This document shows, piece by piece, positions 54,760 to 64,000 of a DNA stretch of 64,000 bases (its first letter is position 1; each line of letters begins with the position of its first letter). The DNA comes from Roseiconus lacunae. Its GTDB lineage: Bacteria; Planctomycetota; Planctomycetia; Pirellulales; Pirellulaceae. The notes beneath the pieces were generated by a model, which was not told the origin of the DNA, did no database searches, and was given only the letters and a program-made list of their open reading frames with translations. The stretch spans positions 1,488,001 through 1,552,000 of the forward strand of contig NZ_VSZO01000001.1 in the NCBI RefSeq assembly GCF_008312935.1, given 5' to 3'. Both the position numbers and the translations under genes were made by a program.

Positions 54760-55195
54760 TGTGGTGTGCGGGTGGTCTGGTCTTGCATTCTGGTAAACAT
54801 CTGCGCAAACGCGTCACACGAGGACGTCTTGCTATCGACCGACGAGTGTTTTGTTTCGGTTCAGGTTTAGGAATAGGCGAACGGCGTTGGCCACGGTTTC
54901 CGAGCAATCACCGTGGTTCACGCACATCGGCCGAAGACTCGCATGGAAATTTTCAAAAGGGCAGAGCACGAAGTGGGTTCTCTTGGCATCCCCGGGCGAT
55001 CAAGGTTCAATGATCGCGGTCGTAGGGCTTGCGTGGGGCAAAAAGTCGTCGCCAACGATGAAGATTGCCACGATGTTCCTGTTCGGCTGAGTACACTGCG
55101 GTAGCGACCCGCGGAGTTTTTCGCAAACAAGTTGATTTTGCGAAACAACTCGGGGGTTTCGTGGTTTTAAATAGTTAGCGCCCGCATCCCACCTC
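54760..55195. other. 436-nt region before the second efflux operon
   Basis: No supportable gene; probably the promoter region of the adaptor-ATPase-permease operon. No clear operator seen. Confidence 0.4.
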
Positions 55196-57109
55196 ATGCG
55201 ATCCCCTCTCATCCACACCACCGGTGGACCTCTCATGCCTCGATTGCAGCGAACTAAGCCTTTGGGTTCAATGCCTCTGGATTCAATCCCCTCGGGTAAG
55301 ATCCCGGTCTCTTCCCGATCATTTGTGCGGCACCGTGGTGGTGCCGCCGGTGCATTGGTCGCATTCCTGGTTGTCGTCGGAATCATTGGCGCGATCGGTT
55401 ATGCCATGTTTTCTGATCGCGAGCAGGGCATCAAGCCGGGCAGCTTGATCACGCAGCCGGTGACCCGCGGTCCCTTCGACCACATTGTCCTTGAGCAGGG
55501 CGAAATTGAGAGTAGTAGTAATATCGAGGTCACCTGCCAAGTGAAATCGCAGAGCGGTGGTGGGGTCTCGATCCTGTGGGTCGTCGACGAAGGCACCCGC
55601 GTGCAAGAGGGCGACAAACTTGTTGAGCTCGACTCATCGGCGCTGGAGCAGAAGCTGAACGAAGACAAGATTGGCGTGATCACTGCGGAAGCGACCGTGA
55701 CGACTGCGAAAGCCCTTGTCGAACAAGCAAAAATCACTCGCCAGGAATATCTTGATGGCGTGTACATGACGGAAGAGAGTGCGTTGAGAAGCGAAATCTT
55801 GATCGCCGAGCAAGACTTAGTGAAGGCTCAAAAAGCACTTGAGAGTAGTCAACGCTTGGCCGCAAAAGGGCTGATCAAGTCCCTGCAATTGGAAGCCGAT
55901 CGTTTTGCCGTTGCCAACGCCCGAAACCAACTTGAATCGGCCCAAGGTCGCTTGAAGGTGCTGCAAAACCTGACCAAGAAGAAAATGTTGGTGCAGTTCG
56001 ACAGCGAAATCGAATCCGCACAAGCTCAGCTTTCTGCTTACGAAAGCGAGCTGCTTGAAGAGCAAACACAGTTGGCCGACACAGAGCAGCAGATCAAGAA
56101 TTGCCTCATCACCGCTCCGGCGGCGGGGGTTGTCGTTCACGCCAACCGCTACAGCAGTCGAGGTGGGAACGCCGAGTTTGTCGTCGAAGCCGGGGCAACC
56201 GTTCGCGAACGACAAGAGTTGATCTACCTTCCCGACCCTTCGAAAATGCAGGTCAAATGCAAAATCAATGAATCTCGCATCACACTGATATCTGAAGGAA
56301 TGGCGGCGAAGATTTCCGTGGATGCGATTCCAGGATTGGTCCTCAAAGGTCGCGCGTCAAAAGTCAACCGCTACGCCGAGCCGAGCAGTTTCTTTAGTTC
56401 GTCGATCAAAGAGTACGCGGTGACGATCGATATCATCAATCCGCCGGAAACGATTCGAACCGGGATGACTGCCGAAGTGCAGATTTTCGTCGAGCAACTC
56501 GACAACGCGATTCAAATGCCGATCCAAGGCTTGTATGAGCACGGCGGAAACATGTACGCGTTGGTGCAAGAAGGCCCCCAAGCCTTCCGGACCCAAGAAG
56601 TCGAAATCGGTGCTACCAACGATACCATGGTGACGATCAAGGGCGGCATCGATGAAGGCGAGACCGTGGTGCTCAATTTGCGAGATCACTTGTCGTTGAT
56701 GGACTTGCCAGAAGTTGTGGCTGAGGACAACAGCGAAATGCGAGAGATCGCCGATGTCGATGAAGATCGTCAGCGCGGTAACAATCGCCAAGGCCGGGAT
56801 GGCCCGCCGCAAGGACCTGGTGGCCCCGGCGGTCCGAGAGATTCCGGCGAACCGCGAGGTCCACGCGGCGCAGCCGCGTCCGGAGGCCCACGGGGAGGTC
56901 CCGGTGGCGAACGGCCTAGCCCAGCGGCAATGGTTCAACGCATGCTTGAACGCAACGATACCGACGGTGATGGTTCGATTTCGAGTGAAGAGATCCAAAA
57001 GATCGACGGCAACTTTCGTGACCGAATTCAGTCCGCCGACAGCGACGGTGACGGCACCGTGACACGCGCCGAACTGATGAAAATGGTCAGCCAAGGGGCG
57101 GGGAGCTGA
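55196..57109 (+). CDS. MacA/HlyD-type adaptor with C-terminal EF-hand pair
   Basis: A 637-aa adaptor. A membrane helix lies at about residues 50-72 (GALVAFLVVVGIIGAIGYAM). Next come the first lipoyl half, a long coiled-coil hairpin (about 150-295), the second lipoyl half (ITAPAAGVVVHANRYSSRGG) and a beta-barrel domain. The C-terminal 100 residues are unusual: a Gly/Pro/Arg-rich linker (about 525-575), then two canonical 12-residue EF-hand loops, DTDGDGSISSEE and DSDGDGTVTRAE. The EF-hands should bind calcium in the periplasm. The ATPase gene follows after 7 nt. The alternative start is at 55235. Confidence 0.9.
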   Translation: MRSPLIHTTGGPLMPRLQRTKPLGSMPLDSIPSGKIPVSSRSFVRHRGGAAGALVAFLVVVGIIGAIGYAMFSDREQGIKPGSLITQPVTRGPFDHIVLEQGEIESSSNIEVTCQVKSQSGGGVSILWVVDEGTRVQEGDKLVELDSSALEQKLNEDKIGVITAEATVTTAKALVEQAKITRQEYLDGVYMTEESALRSEILIAEQDLVKAQKALESSQRLAAKGLIKSLQLEADRFAVANARNQLESAQGRLKVLQNLTKKKMLVQFDSEIESAQAQLSAYESELLEEQTQLADTEQQIKNCLITAPAAGVVVHANRYSSRGGNAEFVVEAGATVRERQELIYLPDPSKMQVKCKINESRITLISEGMAAKISVDAIPGLVLKGRASKVNRYAEPSSFFSSSIKEYAVTIDIINPPETIRTGMTAEVQIFVEQLDNAIQMPIQGLYEHGGNMYALVQEGPQAFRTQEVEIGATNDTMVTIKGGIDEGETVVLNLRDHLSLMDLPEVVAEDNSEMREIADVDEDRQRGNNRQGRDGPPQGPGGPGGPRDSGEPRGPRGAAASGGPRGGPGGERPSPAAMVQRMLERNDTDGDGSISSEEIQKIDGNFRDRIQSADSDGDGTVTRAELMKMVSQGAGS

Positions 57110-57116
57110 TTGAATT

Positions 57117-57938
57117 ATGTCGATGACTGACGCCTATCGATCGGCCGATACCGGCCCCGAAGATACCGCGACTAATCCCAAACGTTTGGCGACGTCGATC
57201 CGTGATCTGCAAAAGCACTATGTGCTCAAGAGTGAAACGGTCAAAGCACTTCGCGGCGTTTCCTTTGATGTCCCCGAAGGCGACTACGTCGCGATCATGG
57301 GGCCTTCGGGTAGTGGGAAAAGTACTCTGCTGAATTTGCTCGGTTGCCTCGACAAACCGACCAGTGGTTCGTTGATGCTGGGCGAGGATGACATCGCCAC
57401 CATGACCGACGACGAACTCGCGCAGATTCGTTCCGAACGCATCGGGTTCGTTTTCCAATCGTACAACTTGATCCAGCAACTCAGTGTTGTCGAGAACATT
57501 CAGGTGCCGTTGTACTACCAAGGTGTCATCGGCCCTAAAGAACGCGATCGATCGATCCAACTGGCGAAGCAAGTCGGTTTGGGTGAACGACTCGATCACC
57601 GGCCGTCTCAACTCTCTGGTGGTCAGCAGCAACGCGTTGCGATCGCTCGGTCCTTGGTCAATGATCCGTACTTTGTCCTCGCTGACGAACCGACCGGAAA
57701 CTTGGATTCGGTCACGACCGACGAGATCCTCGGGCTATTCGACAAGCTAAATGACGAGGGCCGAACGATCATTTTGGTCACTCACGAAGACGATGTTGCC
57801 GCTCGCGCAAAACGTGTCGTCCGGCTCAAAGATGGGAAGCTCCACCGCGACGAAGTCAACGATCCGGAATCGCGGAAGCAGGCCCGTGAGACGCAGCGCA
57901 AAGTCGTCGAGCAACTCCTGCGGGAGGCAGACCGCTAA
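57117..57938 (+). CDS. MacB/LolD-type ABC transporter ATPase
   Basis: A 273-aa ATPase. Walker A is GPSGSGKST (62-70), the Q-loop lies in FVFQSYNLIQQLSV, the signature is LSGGQQQRV, and Walker B is YFVLADEPTGNLDS, followed by the switch His in VTHEDDVA. The LolD/MacB group has this ADEPTGNLDS wording. It energises the permease encoded immediately downstream, whose ATG overlaps its stop (TAATG). The C-terminal 30 residues are charged and helical. Confidence 0.95.
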   Translation: MSMTDAYRSADTGPEDTATNPKRLATSIRDLQKHYVLKSETVKALRGVSFDVPEGDYVAIMGPSGSGKSTLLNLLGCLDKPTSGSLMLGEDDIATMTDDELAQIRSERIGFVFQSYNLIQQLSVVENIQVPLYYQGVIGPKERDRSIQLAKQVGLGERLDHRPSQLSGGQQQRVAIARSLVNDPYFVLADEPTGNLDSVTTDEILGLFDKLNDEGRTIILVTHEDDVAARAKRVVRLKDGKLHRDEVNDPESRKQARETQRKVVEQLLREADR

Positions 57939-59269
57939 TGCTCTGGATTCGCACCCTTCGACTTGGCGTGAAAAGTCTCGCCCTGCACCCGCTCCGCAGC
58001 GGATTGACCATGCTCGGGATCCTGATCGGGGTCTGGGCGGTGATTCTGCTCACTGCGATCAGCCAGGGCGCCAGTGACCAAGTCCAAAAACAAATCGAAT
58101 CGCTTGGCGCGAACACCATCATTGTTCGCAGCCAAAAGCCACCGGAAGAGAAACTTGCCGGGGCACGTGCAAGCCAGTACGGGTTGCTGCGTAGTGACTT
58201 GGAAATGATTCTTGCGACCGTCCCGACCGTGAAAACTGCGATCCCAATTCGTGAAATCCGTCGGCAGTTCACCTACCGTGATCGGATCGTCGATGGCCGA
58301 TTGGTCGGCTGCACACCAGGCTACGCCGGCGTCAACGCGCTCAGTATCCGCGAACAGGGCGGGCGCTTTTTGACCGATGCCGACGGGATGCGGAGTGACA
58401 CCGTTTGCGTGATTTCGGCAGGGGTCGCCGAGCGTTTGTTTCCGTACGAGGAACCGCTTGGTAAACGCGTTTACATTCCCGAAAGTCAAGACTACTACCG
58501 AATCATTGGCGTTCTCGAAGCCAGGAATCCGTCGGCGGCGATCGGTGGTTCGCTTGATTCCCAAGATTTCTCGTCGGACATCTACATTCCGATCCAGACC
58601 CTGCGAAAGCGAATTGGGGACACGATCGTGACGCGTCGGAGTGGACAGTTCCAAGTGGAGATCATGGAACTGAATCAGATCACACTCCAAGTAGACACCG
58701 TTGATGAAGTTCGGTCGAGTGCGGCGATGATCGAATCCCTGCTGGAACGTAACCACAAAGAAATTGGTGACACCGCGGTCGTCGTTCCGCTTGAACTGCT
58801 CGAACAGGCGCGAAACCTGCGAATGATGTTTTTGGGGATCGGCGTGTTGATCGCTTGTATTTCGCTGATCGTCGGCGGTATCGGCATCATGAATATCATG
58901 TTGGCGAGTGTGACCGAGCGTACTCGAGAGATCGGTATCCGACGCGCTCTGGGCGCGAAACGGGCCGACATCGTGCGTCAGTTTTTGGTCGAAACGTTGG
59001 TGCTCAGTGTCTGTGGGGCGGCCTGCGGAATCCTTCTGGGGTTTCTCGGACCGGCGATGTATGAGGGCCTGATCTATGTGGTTCGCGAAGGATTCCCGGA
59101 CAAGTTCGCGGCCTTGCCCGATGCGATCCGTGAAGCCAAGCCGACGATCGTTTATGAAACCATCCCCTTGGCGGTGGTGATTGCCGTCGCGGTCGGACTG
59201 GTCAGCGGACTTTACCCGGCGATCCGAGCGGCACGGATGAATCCGATCGACGCATTGCGACACGAATAA
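57938..59269 (+). CDS. MacB-type ABC transporter permease (FtsX/MacB_PCD)
   Basis: A 443-aa permease. The first helix (about residues 20-45, TMLGILIGVWAVILLTAISQG) is followed by a periplasmic MacB_PCD domain (about 50-290) and three C-terminal helices of the FtsX unit. ASVTERTREIGIRRALGAKR is the coupling segment and RAARMNPIDALRHE the usual ending. With the EF-hand adaptor and ATPase it forms a complete MacAB-like exporter operon. Cargo unknown (lipoprotein, peptide or drug). Confidence 0.95.
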   Translation: MLWIRTLRLGVKSLALHPLRSGLTMLGILIGVWAVILLTAISQGASDQVQKQIESLGANTIIVRSQKPPEEKLAGARASQYGLLRSDLEMILATVPTVKTAIPIREIRRQFTYRDRIVDGRLVGCTPGYAGVNALSIREQGGRFLTDADGMRSDTVCVISAGVAERLFPYEEPLGKRVYIPESQDYYRIIGVLEARNPSAAIGGSLDSQDFSSDIYIPIQTLRKRIGDTIVTRRSGQFQVEIMELNQITLQVDTVDEVRSSAAMIESLLERNHKEIGDTAVVVPLELLEQARNLRMMFLGIGVLIACISLIVGGIGIMNIMLASVTERTREIGIRRALGAKRADIVRQFLVETLVLSVCGAACGILLGFLGPAMYEGLIYVVREGFPDKFAALPDAIREAKPTIVYETIPLAVVIAVAVGLVSGLYPAIRAARMNPIDALRHE

Positions 59270-59424
59270 GCAATTCTAAACTCGCCCATTTGTGACTTCG
59301 ACGACGGGTGACCATAATGGTCGCCCGTTCGCTTTGCGCGAACTGCCCTCCTTCCACATGCCGACGCCCGAACGAATCGAACACGGCTTTGGCATCCACC
59401 TTCCCGCATCACCCAATTAACACC

Positions 59425-60207
59425 ATGCGCTATTGCACCTTCGCACTGATCGCAGTGCTCGCCGCCGCGGTCAACTGCCCCGCTAAAGAGTATCTCAACG
59501 GTATCACTTGGAAGGCACCGCCTGTCGTCACCCCCGGTGAAAATGCCGCCGCACCGCCGTCCGACGCGGTCGTTCTGTTCGGTGGGAAAGACCTTTCACA
59601 ATGGAACGGTGCCGAGCGTTGGACAGTCGAAGACGGTGCCATGATCGCTGGCAAAGGAAGCGTGGTCACGAAAAAAGAATTCGGTGATTGCCAAGTCCAT
59701 ATCGAATGGTCCGCGCCGACGCCGCCGAAAGGTAATGGGCAAGGCCGAGGTAACAGCGGATTGTTCCTAAACAATCGCTACGAGATCCAGATTCTCGATT
59801 CGTACCAAAACGAAACCTATCATGACGGACAAGCAGGAGCGATCTATAAGCAAACGCCACCGATGGCCAATGCCATGCGTGCGCCCGGTGAGTGGAATAC
59901 CTACGACGTGATTTGGACTGCACCGCGTTTTAATGAGGACGGGTCGCTTCAATCGCCTGCTTACATCACCGCGATTCATAACGGCGTCGTGATCTTGAAC
60001 CATTTTGAACTCAAGGGCGATACGCCTTACGATCGGCCACCGAAGTACACGGCGCATCCGGTCAAGGGCGCTATCCGACTACAGGATCACAATAACCCTG
60101 TGCGTTTCCGCAACATTTGGGTTCGTGAATTGACGCCGGTCCAAGGCGAACAGACTCGTGATCCGTTCTTGCGACAAGGCAACAAGGAATTCCCAATCGA
60201 AAAGTAA
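59425..60207 (+). CDS. secreted DUF1080 / 3-keto-disaccharide hydrolase domain protein
   Basis: A 260-aa exported protein. Signal peptide about residues 1-20. The DUF1080 domain covers most of the rest: VVLFGGKDLSQWNG (about 48-61), FGDCQVHIEWSAPTPPKGN, RGNSGLFLNNRYEIQILDSY, PPMANAMRAPGEWNTYDVIW and IRLQDHNNPVRFRNIWVREL. The fold is a concanavalin-type sandwich. Some family members cleave 3-keto-glycosides. ATG 59425 is chosen for the signal peptide; the frame is open upstream. Confidence 0.93.
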   Translation: MRYCTFALIAVLAAAVNCPAKEYLNGITWKAPPVVTPGENAAAPPSDAVVLFGGKDLSQWNGAERWTVEDGAMIAGKGSVVTKKEFGDCQVHIEWSAPTPPKGNGQGRGNSGLFLNNRYEIQILDSYQNETYHDGQAGAIYKQTPPMANAMRAPGEWNTYDVIWTAPRFNEDGSLQSPAYITAIHNGVVILNHFELKGDTPYDRPPKYTAHPVKGAIRLQDHNNPVRFRNIWVRELTPVQGEQTRDPFLRQGNKEFPIEK

Positions 60208-60466
60208 CGTATTCTTTTCAACCGGTTACAGGGTCAACCGTTGGGCGAATGCTCACGGTTGTCGGTGGTTAGCCGGACGCGGCAGTGTTCCGGCCGACCG
60301 TGGAGAGCCCGATCCGGGGAACCCACGTATCGATGGTCTGCCAATCTCCGACGTTGGGTTTGGCGCACCGGCGTTCGTCACGGATCTTCTTCGAATACCT
60401 GCACGCACGCCACCGATCGTTGGGACGCCCATCATCGTATTGGCCTAGACGAAGCATTAGGAATCT

Positions 60467-62377
60467 ATGCAGTCACGGAAATTGGATTTGAATCGTCTGC
60501 GTGAAGACGATTACTTTGACACACTCGCCCGTTGGCTGGGGCTTGAAGGCGAAGCCGAGCGTGAACGAATGGCTCGACGTCGTCGTATCCAGAAGGCACG
60601 TGATGCCGAACGAAGCGGCGAAACGTTACTGAATCTGCAAATCCAAGATCATCAAACCGGTTTGGCGGGGCGCATCCTATTCGATTTTGTCAAAGCAGAC
60701 GGTCGTCCGTTGCCGATGAACCGGCTAAAGGTTGGTTCACCGGTGGTGATTTCAGATTCCGATGACGCATCCGACAACGGGATCGCCGGCGTCGTTAGTC
60801 GACGCAACCAAAATGTCATCCAGGTCGCGACAGAACGCTGGCCCGAATGCGAGCGGCTGCGTATCGACCTTTCACCCGACGAAACAACACGGCGACGTCA
60901 GCTTTCGGCGATGGCTTCGGCCCGGGTCGCGACGGGACGCCCCAAGCAACTGCGCGAGATGATTCTCAACCAACGTGCGATTCGCCAGGGCGATCAAGAC
61001 GAGGTTGAATTCCTGACGTCTCTCAATGGACCTCAACAAGAAGCGGTCGCATTCGCGCTCGCTTCGCCGGATATCGCGATTTTGCATGGGCCGCCGGGGA
61101 CTGGAAAGACAACGACATTAGCGGAAGTCATTTATCAGGCGGTCGAGCGAGGAGACAAGGTCCTTGCCTGTGCACCGAGTAACACCGCCGTTGACAACCT
61201 GCTGGAACGGTTGGTGCCACTCGTTCCGGCGGTCTTGCGGGTCGGGCACCCCGCACGCGTATTTGAATCCTTGCGCGGCCACACACTTGATGAGCTTGTC
61301 GAAGCTGATCCTTCGTCGGCAGTGATTAAGGACATGCGGCGCGAACTGACGGAAGTGCTTCGTTCGGCGGCACGACCGGGACGCGGGCGTGACGCCCGTC
61401 GACGTCGCAATTTGCTTTATGGCACCGCAGGCGATCTTCGCGGGCAGATTCGATCGCTCGAGAAAAATGTAGTCCGTAGCATCGTCGATTCGGCAGATGT
61501 CATTTGTACGACTACGACCATTGATGATGACTTGCTTGGTAAGATGCGATTTGATTTAGTCGTCATTGATGAAGCATGCCAATGCACCGAATCGAGTGTT
61601 TGGCAAGCCGCGTTGCGTGCGGACATGTTGGTCATGGCCGGCGATCATTGCCAATTGCCACCCACGGTGCTTTCCGATGAAGCAGCAGCGGAGGGAATGC
61701 GTGACTCGATGATGCATCGACTGATCGAACGCGACGGTTCCACGATTTTTCGAAGGTTGACGGTTCAGTATCGAATGCATCGTGACATCATGGACTTTTC
61801 ATCCGATGAATTCTATGACGGGTCACTGCTCGCAGACGAAAGTGTCGCCGAGCATCGGTTGTGCGATCTCCCGGGCGTCGAGACGAACGAACTGACCATG
61901 ACGCCGCTGATGTTCGTCGACACGGCCGGTGCGAACCTGAATGAAGAAATCGAGCGAGATGGCGAAAGCAAATACAACGCCGGCGAGGCAAAACTAATCG
62001 AACAGCTAGCCGGTGAGCTGATTGAGTCCGGAATGCGGCGTGATCAAATCGCAATCATCGCCCCTTATGCGGCGCAGGTTCGATGGTTGAGGAATCGGAG
62101 TTCACTACGTGATATCGAAATTGATACCGTCGATGGGTTCCAAGGGAGAGAGAAAGAAGTTGTTTTGATCACGATGACTCGTAGCAATGATCGAGGCGAA
62201 ATCGGTTTCCTGCGCGACACCCGACGGACGAACGTGGCACTCACGAGGGCGAGACGAAAACTGATCGTGATCGGTGATAGTGCGACGTTGGCAAGCAACG
62301 ATTTCTATGGTCGTATGCTGGAGTACTTCGAGCAGAAACAAGCCTATCGAAGTGTCTTCGAGTTTTCGCTCGATTAG
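60467..62377 (+). CDS. superfamily 1 helicase, IGHMBP2/SMUBP-2-like
   Basis: A 636-aa SF1B-type helicase. An N-terminal beta-rich region (about 50-130) precedes motif I (Walker A) HGPPGTGKTTT (207-217). Motif Ia follows (LACAPSNTAVDNLLERLV), then motif II DEAC in VIDEACQC, motif III AGDHCQLPPTV, motif IV VQYRMHRDIM and motifs V-VI DTVDGFQGREKEV and RTNVALTRARRKLI. This is the AAA_11/AAA_12 arrangement of Upf1/IGHMBP2 proteins, expected to unwind RNA or DNA 5' to 3'. It stands alone. Confidence 0.94.
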   Translation: MQSRKLDLNRLREDDYFDTLARWLGLEGEAERERMARRRRIQKARDAERSGETLLNLQIQDHQTGLAGRILFDFVKADGRPLPMNRLKVGSPVVISDSDDASDNGIAGVVSRRNQNVIQVATERWPECERLRIDLSPDETTRRRQLSAMASARVATGRPKQLREMILNQRAIRQGDQDEVEFLTSLNGPQQEAVAFALASPDIAILHGPPGTGKTTTLAEVIYQAVERGDKVLACAPSNTAVDNLLERLVPLVPAVLRVGHPARVFESLRGHTLDELVEADPSSAVIKDMRRELTEVLRSAARPGRGRDARRRRNLLYGTAGDLRGQIRSLEKNVVRSIVDSADVICTTTTIDDDLLGKMRFDLVVIDEACQCTESSVWQAALRADMLVMAGDHCQLPPTVLSDEAAAEGMRDSMMHRLIERDGSTIFRRLTVQYRMHRDIMDFSSDEFYDGSLLADESVAEHRLCDLPGVETNELTMTPLMFVDTAGANLNEEIERDGESKYNAGEAKLIEQLAGELIESGMRRDQIAIIAPYAAQVRWLRNRSSLRDIEIDTVDGFQGREKEVVLITMTRSNDRGEIGFLRDTRRTNVALTRARRKLIVIGDSATLASNDFYGRMLEYFEQKQAYRSVFEFSLD

Positions 62378-62487
62378 ACGCCGGGAGATTCGTCAAAAGC
62401 AGACTTGTAGCCGGGGTGCCATTCACGTCAAAGCGTTGGGTTATGATGTAGGTCCCCTTACGATGCCCGCCTTTTGACAACTCTGCC

Positions 62488-63978
62488 ATGCCTCGCCCAC
62501 TGCGTTTGCCATCTTTGCTAATTCTGCTGGTGTCGCCATTTGGCGTCCAAGCGGTCGCTGACGACCCGGATCGGATGAATGTCCTGTTCATCATTTCTGA
62601 TGATTTGACGTCGACCGCGTTGTCATGTTACGGGAACGAGGTTTGCCACACACCGAACATCGACGCGCTTGCGGCCCGTGGAACTCGATTCACGCAAGCC
62701 TATTGCCAGGGGACCTATTGTGGTCCTTCACGGGCATCGTTGATGAGCGGTTATTATCCGCATGCGACCGGCGTTCTTGGCTATAAAAACCCTCGGCCAC
62801 AAATCGGTGATCGTTCCACTTGGTCCCAGCACTTCAAAGATCGTGGGTATTACGCCGCTCGGGTCAGCAAAATTTTTCACATGGGGGTCCCCGGTGGCAT
62901 CGAATACGGCGGCGATGGGCGAGATCACGACGGATACAATGGCGCTGATGACGCGGAATCATGGACCGAACGTTTCAACAGCCCGGGACCAGAATGGAAA
63001 GCCAAGGGTGATGGTGAAACCTTAGAAGGCAACCCCGATGGTAAGAAGCCTGTGGTCGGAGGAAACACGTTCGTCGTTGTCGAGGCCGATGGCGATGACG
63101 AAGTCCACTCCGATGGAAAGACCGCGGCCAAAGCCGTCGAGCTGATTCAGGCTCATAAAGACAACCCGTTTTGGTTAGGCGTGGGCTTTGTTCGCCCGCA
63201 CGTTCCGTTCGTCGCGCCCCGCAAGTACTACGAACCCTTCTTGCCGTACTCCTCGATGGCACTCCCGGAAAAACTGCCTGGAGATTGGGACGACATTCCC
63301 AAGCCAGGTATCAACTACAAAACCAGCAAGAACATGCGGATGGACCTGCGACGTCAGAAAAAGGCGGTCGGCGGATATTATGCTTCCGTTCGCTTTATGG
63401 ACGCACAGGTTGGCAAGGTCCTTGCAGCACTCCGGGATTCGGGACTCGAAGATCGCACGATCGTGATCTTCACCAGCGACCACGGTTATCACTTGGGCGA
63501 GCATGATTTCTGGGCGAAGGTCTCGCTCCGTGACGAGTCCGCAAAAGTCCCATTGATCATCAGCGTGCCAGGCAAAGCCCCTGCGGTCTGCGATAGCATT
63601 GTCGAGTTGATCGATCTCTACCCGACGACGGCCAGTTTGTGCGGAATTGAAGTTCCCGATCGGCTGCAGGGAAAAGATCTCTCTCCGTTACTCGACGATC
63701 CCGAGCGTACCGTTCGTGATGCCGCCTTCAGTGTCGCACCGATGCGCAAAGGATTCTTAATTCGCGAAGATCGTTGGGCCTACATCCAGTATGGCGAAGA
63801 TGCCAAAGGTGGACGCGAATTGTTTGACATGAACCAGGACCCGGAACAGTTCCATAATCTAGCGAACGCCCCCTCTCGCCAATCCACCGTTAAACGCTTG
63901 GAAGAAAAGCTCGCCACTCGACTGCGCCAGGTCCGTACGAACGACCTGACCAAGAATAAAACGACGAAGACTCGCTAG
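62488..63978 (+). CDS. secreted sulfatase, iduronate-2-sulfatase-like
   Basis: A 496-aa type I sulfatase. A signal peptide (about residues 1-24) precedes NVLFIISDDL (metal Asp pair, 31-40). The formylglycine site is C78-G-P-S-R82, then LMSGYYPHATGV. The block TSDHGYHLGEHDFWAK with VPLIISVPGKAP matches human and bacterial iduronate-2-sulfatase closely. VGFVRPHVPFVAPRKYY is another IDS-type segment. It should remove sulfate from a uronic acid-containing polysaccharide; the exact substrate is unknown. Confidence 0.94.
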   Translation: MPRPLRLPSLLILLVSPFGVQAVADDPDRMNVLFIISDDLTSTALSCYGNEVCHTPNIDALAARGTRFTQAYCQGTYCGPSRASLMSGYYPHATGVLGYKNPRPQIGDRSTWSQHFKDRGYYAARVSKIFHMGVPGGIEYGGDGRDHDGYNGADDAESWTERFNSPGPEWKAKGDGETLEGNPDGKKPVVGGNTFVVVEADGDDEVHSDGKTAAKAVELIQAHKDNPFWLGVGFVRPHVPFVAPRKYYEPFLPYSSMALPEKLPGDWDDIPKPGINYKTSKNMRMDLRRQKKAVGGYYASVRFMDAQVGKVLAALRDSGLEDRTIVIFTSDHGYHLGEHDFWAKVSLRDESAKVPLIISVPGKAPAVCDSIVELIDLYPTTASLCGIEVPDRLQGKDLSPLLDDPERTVRDAAFSVAPMRKGFLIREDRWAYIQYGEDAKGGRELFDMNQDPEQFHNLANAPSRQSTVKRLEEKLATRLRQVRTNDLTKNKTTKTR

Positions 63979-64000
63979 GCCAAAACACTATGACGACTAG

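Noticed and set aside
57935-59263. 442-codon open frame antisense to the MacB-type permease
   Set aside because: Shadow of a clear permease gene. The composition is rich in Asp, His, Arg and Gln, typical of an antisense frame.

Overview
The window is typical of a marine planctomycete of the Pirellulaceae/Rhodopirellula type. The evidence is family content: three secreted sulfatases with the C-x-P-x-R formylglycine motif, a PSCyt1/DUF1592-type c-heme protein paired with a DUF1552 protein, a DUF1080 hydrolase-like protein, a DUF1559-like pseudopilin, a DUF3299-type protein, many signal-peptide proteins of unknown function, and an EF-G of the spdEFG1 (mitochondrial EF-G1-like) type. Genes are loosely packed, few operons are longer than three genes, and TTG/GTG starts are common. 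No rRNA, CRISPR array, complete insertion sequence or prophage is visible. One tRNA gene was found.

Layout. 0.3-11 kb is housekeeping: a pterin-4a-carbinolamine dehydratase, a monoglyceride-lipase-like hydrolase, FxsA, a sulfatase, hflK-hflC, EF-G, ribosomal protein S18 and a hot-dog thioesterase. 11.3-20.9 kb is an accessory stretch: tRNA-Val(GAC), an IS110-like transposase remnant, several lineage-specific small genes, a PQQ-type beta-propeller, a YHYH-domain pair, a truncated coding remnant and diverged repeats. 20.3-25.2 kb holds a 320-bp, about 98% identical direct duplication and two paralogous secreted proteins on either side of a sulfatase. Both paralogs have the same promoter architecture, a perfect TAAGAC-N5-GTCTTA palindrome filling the spacer between a TTGCAA -35 box and the -10 box. 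25.5-29.1 kb is the DUF1592/DUF1552 pair.

29.4-36.9 kb carries a RibD-type reductase, an epoxide-hydrolase-like lipoprotein, a WYL-type regulator, and a MocR regulator divergent from an AhpD-like gene plus a cupin/DJ-1 fusion, with a 9-bp inverted repeat between them; a MOSC protein follows. 37.0-39.9 kb is a likely minus-strand operon: an enhancer-binding-protein-like regulator with a degenerate ATPase site, an unknown protein, and a Tat-exported sugar-isomerase-fold protein. 40.7-43.5 kb holds three consecutive envelope proteins, each with a close cysteine pair (CPFC, CC, CC). 44.5-47.9 kb has two large transporters, and 48.2 kb a soluble histidine kinase.

49.1-59.3 kb is an export region: an adaptor plus a 1150-residue FtsX permease coupled to a lipoate-ligase-like gene, then a complete MacAB-like set whose adaptor ends in a Gly/Pro-rich linker and two canonical EF-hands. 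The window closes with a DUF1080 protein, an SMUBP-2-like helicase and an iduronate-2-sulfatase-like sulfatase.

All functions are assigned by reading motifs by eye; no database search was possible.
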